DNA from: Neorhizobium alkalisoli
GTDB lineage: Bacteria; Pseudomonadota; Alphaproteobacteria; Rhizobiales; Rhizobiaceae
Assembly: GCF_007829835.1 (NCBI RefSeq)
Contig: NZ_VIWP01000009.1
Location: 1-64,000 of the forward strand
Direction: 5' to 3'
DNA: 64,000 bases
The notes beneath the pieces are model-generated. The model did not search any database and had not been told where the DNA came from. It was given only the letters and a program-made list of their open reading frames with translations. The translations under genes were made by a program, and so were the position numbers. Shown in pieces: positions 61,718-64,000 of this stretch (positions within the stretch are counted from its first letter, which is position 1; every line of letters starts with the position of its first letter).

Positions 61718-64000
61718 ATGGCTCTTATCAAGTTCGGCACCTTTGAACTCGATCTCGTCAACAAGACATTGACGGAGTCTGGCAGACCATATCAGCTTGG
61801 GAAGAAGGCGCTGGATTTGCTGGTCGCGCTTGTAGGCAAGGCCGGGGAAATCGTTTCCAAGGAGGAGTTGCTGAGAGCTGCCTGGCCCACGACGACGGTC
61901 GATGAGGGCGCGTTACGCGTCCATCTGATGACTCTCAGGAAGGCACTCGGTGAATATAGCGATCAGCGATACATTGAGAACATCGCGGGACGAGGCTATG
62001 TCTTTGTCGCGCCTATAGAGCTCTCCGCGCCCGGCTCGGCCGCGCCCGTGACGCCGGCGATCCCTCTCGACACCAACCTACCACGATTTGCGAGCCGTCT
62101 GGTCGGGCGCGAGCAATTCATCGAAGCGAGCTTGACCGCGCTTGCATCGACAAGGCTACTAACGATATCGGGCGCGGGCGGGATAGGGAAAACCGCAGTT
62201 GCGCTAGAGATCGCCGCTCGTGTCCAGTCATCAAGGCGGGTTGTCTTTGTAGATCTTGCGGTCTTAAAAGACGGTCGCTTGCTGATGCCTACGTTGGCGT
62301 CGCTGCTAGGTCTGATCCTCTATACAAATGACCATCGGCAAGCAGTCCTCAATTCCCTTCAGTCCAGCGATGTCCTCCTCCTTTTCGACAACTGCGAGCA
62401 CTTAATAGAGTCGGTCGCGGTGGAAGCCGATCAAATTCTCAAGGCGACCGCACGTGTAACGATACTCGCGACGAGCCGAGAGCCGCTGAGATTGGCAGGC
62501 GAGCGCGTGCGGCAGCTGCCTTCGCTGCCCATCCCCGATTTCGGGGTATCTGCCAACGAGCTTCTGTCTATCCCTTCAGTGGAGTTTTTCGTGGAGTCGG
62601 TGAAGCTTGCCTCCGACCTCGAGAATTTCGAGGACGACGAGAGCCTGCAAGCTGCTGCTGCGATCGTCCGGAGCCTTGACGGCATACCTCTGGCGATTGA
62701 ACTGGCGGCGTCGCGAGTAAGCAGCCTTGGATTGAAAAGCGTTCTCGGCTCGCTCGATAACCCGCTCTCAATCCTGCGTAGGGGTCGACGTACCGCGCCC
62801 CCTCGACAGCAGACACTAAGGGCGACCCTCGACTGGAGCTACGAAGGCCTGGAGACTGACGAGAAGGAGCTTTTCGCCATCATCGCGGTTTTCCCGGGAA
62901 CCTTTTCGGATCAAGGCGCGGAGGCCGTTGCGCGTGAATGGTTATCTGGGGAACGCTTCGACAACGCCTTCGACGGCTTGCTCCTCAAGTCACTTGTGGC
63001 CGTGTCTAGCGCCGACGGCAGGTACCGTCTTTTAGACACTACCAAGGGATATGCGGTCGAAAAGCTGGCTGATAGCAAGTTGGAAAGGGACTATCGCGTA
63101 TCACACGCGCGTTTTTGCCGCGAAGCACTCCTGAGAGCGGAGTACGACTGGCGTTCGCTGCCCACCAGCGACTGGACTCTGCGGTATGGCTCGCTGATCA
63201 ACGATCTTCGCGGAGCTCTGGACTGGGCGCGCTCGCCTGATGGGGACCTTGAGCTCGCGGTGGAACTTGTCGCTATCTCCAATGTGATTTGGGTTCAGCT
63301 AGGGGCCATGAGCGAGCAGTCGATAGCGATTGAGGACGGGCTGAGGCTTCTGGCGTCAACCAAGCACGTAGGTACAGATATCGAGCTGCAACTTCGTATC
63401 GCGAGAGGTAGCGCTCTATATCACACCCGCGGCTTCAAGAGCGATAACGAAGCCATCGCGGAGTTCGAACGTGCGATCGCCATCGCGGAGCGTCTCGGCA
63501 ATCCGGCCCGTATTATGAGGGCGTTTGGAGGCAAAGCATCCGTGACGAGCTCGAATGGTAGCTATCTCGACTCCATCGCCATCGCGAAGGACCTGAAGTC
63601 CAGATTTCCTGGAGCGTTGAGCTTTAGCAGGCTGCTCGAACATAACTACCTCTTTCACGGGGACTTCTCCGCCGCGCGCGAGCAGGCGGAGATTTCGGTG
63701 ATGGAAGCCAGCCGCGCGGTACGTACGACTCAAAACTACGGCACGGGTTACGATCAGGGTACGATAGCGAAATCGGTCTTGACGATGATCGACTTCCTGG
63801 AAGGGAAAATCGACCAGAGCTTCCTCGGCATACGCGACTTGCTCGCGGAGTCCGAGGTCCTCGGACACTCGATATCGACTTGCTTGATGCTGTCTCTGAG
63901 TGCCGTACCGATCGCCTATCTCGCCGGAGACATCACCGATGCCAGATCGAGACTTGACGCGGTGAGACGGATAGCCGCCAAGGATATGCTGGTCCGCTGG
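61718..64000 (+). CDS. Winged-helix/STAND ATPase regulator, runs off the window
   Basis: The first 761 residues are visible and no stop occurs before the window ends. The OmpR-type winged helix spans 1-98 (FGTFELDLVNKTLTESGRPY to GRGYVFVA), the P-loop is at 152-159 (GAGGIGKT), Walker B LLLFDNCEHL, ILATSREPLR, GIPLAIELAASRV and PPRQQTLRATLDWSYEGL. A helical repeat region begins at about residue 440 and continues (RGSALYHTRGFKSDNEAIAE). It is the closest relative of the protein at 28416 in all parts. ATG at 61718 starts directly at the conserved N-terminus. Confidence 0.87.
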   Translation, partial: MALIKFGTFELDLVNKTLTESGRPYQLGKKALDLLVALVGKAGEIVSKEELLRAAWPTTTVDEGALRVHLMTLRKALGEYSDQRYIENIAGRGYVFVAPIELSAPGSAAPVTPAIPLDTNLPRFASRLVGREQFIEASLTALASTRLLTISGAGGIGKTAVALEIAARVQSSRRVVFVDLAVLKDGRLLMPTLASLLGLILYTNDHRQAVLNSLQSSDVLLLFDNCEHLIESVAVEADQILKATARVTILATSREPLRLAGERVRQLPSLPIPDFGVSANELLSIPSVEFFVESVKLASDLENFEDDESLQAAAAIVRSLDGIPLAIELAASRVSSLGLKSVLGSLDNPLSILRRGRRTAPPRQQTLRATLDWSYEGLETDEKELFAIIAVFPGTFSDQGAEAVAREWLSGERFDNAFDGLLLKSLVAVSSADGRYRLLDTTKGYAVEKLADSKLERDYRVSHARFCREALLRAEYDWRSLPTSDWTLRYGSLINDLRGALDWARSPDGDLELAVELVAISNVIWVQLGAMSEQSIAIEDGLRLLASTKHVGTDIELQLRIARGSALYHTRGFKSDNEAIAEFERAIAIAERLGNPARIMRAFGGKASVTSSNGSYLDSIAIAKDLKSRFPGALSFSRLLEHNYLFHGDFSAAREQAEISVMEASRAVRTTQNYGTGYDQGTIAKSVLTMIDFLEGKIDQSFLGIRDLLAESEVLGHSISTCLMLSLSAVPIAYLAGDITDARSRLDAVRRIAAKDMLVRW

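Noticed and set aside
1..64000. CRISPR arrays, tRNA/rRNA genes, replication origin
   Set aside because: No regularly spaced repeats, conserved RNA gene sequences or rep/par genes were noticed on reading both strands; a computed scan would be more sensitive.

Overview
The window is GC-rich bacterial DNA with genes packed on both strands. An alphaproteobacterium, probably of the Hyphomicrobiales (rhizobial/Bradyrhizobium-like), is the best guess. Supporting signs are a HWE-type histidine kinase, FixJ-type and stand-alone receivers, a cyanide-insensitive quinol oxidase with its DUF2474 partner, OmpR-type winged-helix/STAND regulators and one EcfG-like promoter. No rRNA, tRNA, CRISPR array or replication/partition gene was seen. 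The mix of insertion sequences, stress genes and regulators would suit an accessory replicon or island, but this is inference.

Layout. 1-2608: remains of an IS21-type element (IstA cut short at its C-terminus) abutting a complete IS30-type element. 2609-3180: degraded DNA. 3181-7326: a large sensor kinase of the kinase/ATPase/TPR/GAF/histidine-kinase type that lacks the N-terminal kinase and ATPase. 7476-13153: stress and respiration block with cioAB-DUF2474, a CorA-type transporter, a tiny Rmf-like gene and a catalase. 13295-18879: orphan genes, a cysteine hydrolase, two exported proteins, a cyclopropane-fatty-acid synthase-like enzyme and a receiver. 19252-24544: plus-strand metabolic run (aldo/keto reductase, TehA-type transporter, hydrolase, zinc alcohol dehydrogenase). 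24812-31684: two winged-helix/STAND regulators, a FixJ regulator, a broken receiver gene, a peroxiredoxin-like protein and Dps. 32034-43476: PAS kinase, YdeP-like molybdoenzyme, hydrolase-fold protein, MscS channel with a cyclic-nucleotide domain, flavin disulfide reductase, HWE kinase and HXXXD acyltransferase. 43565-47987: minus-strand molybdenum unit (AraC regulator, 2Fe-2S subunit, Tat-exported molybdopterin subunit, moaA). 48188-51512: degenerate SDR, NmrA-type protein divergent from an AraC regulator across a perfect inverted repeat, and a NarL regulator. 51742-64000: a small inverted-repeat unit, two more STAND regulators, a PAS kinase, a receiver with no conventional start codon, and a propeller-type sensor kinase.

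How it works together (inference). The unusual density is in sensing: five histidine kinases, four intact receiver proteins plus one broken one, and four winged-helix/STAND paralogues within 64 kb. Their neighbours protect against peroxide, osmotic, membrane or respiratory stress (catalase, Dps, CioAB, MscS, CFA synthase, Rmf-like). Two separate molybdoenzymes and a MoaA suggest a local demand for molybdenum cofactor. Several proteins keep a fold but have lost catalytic residues (SDR, hydrolase, peroxiredoxin), so they may act as sensors or binding proteins.
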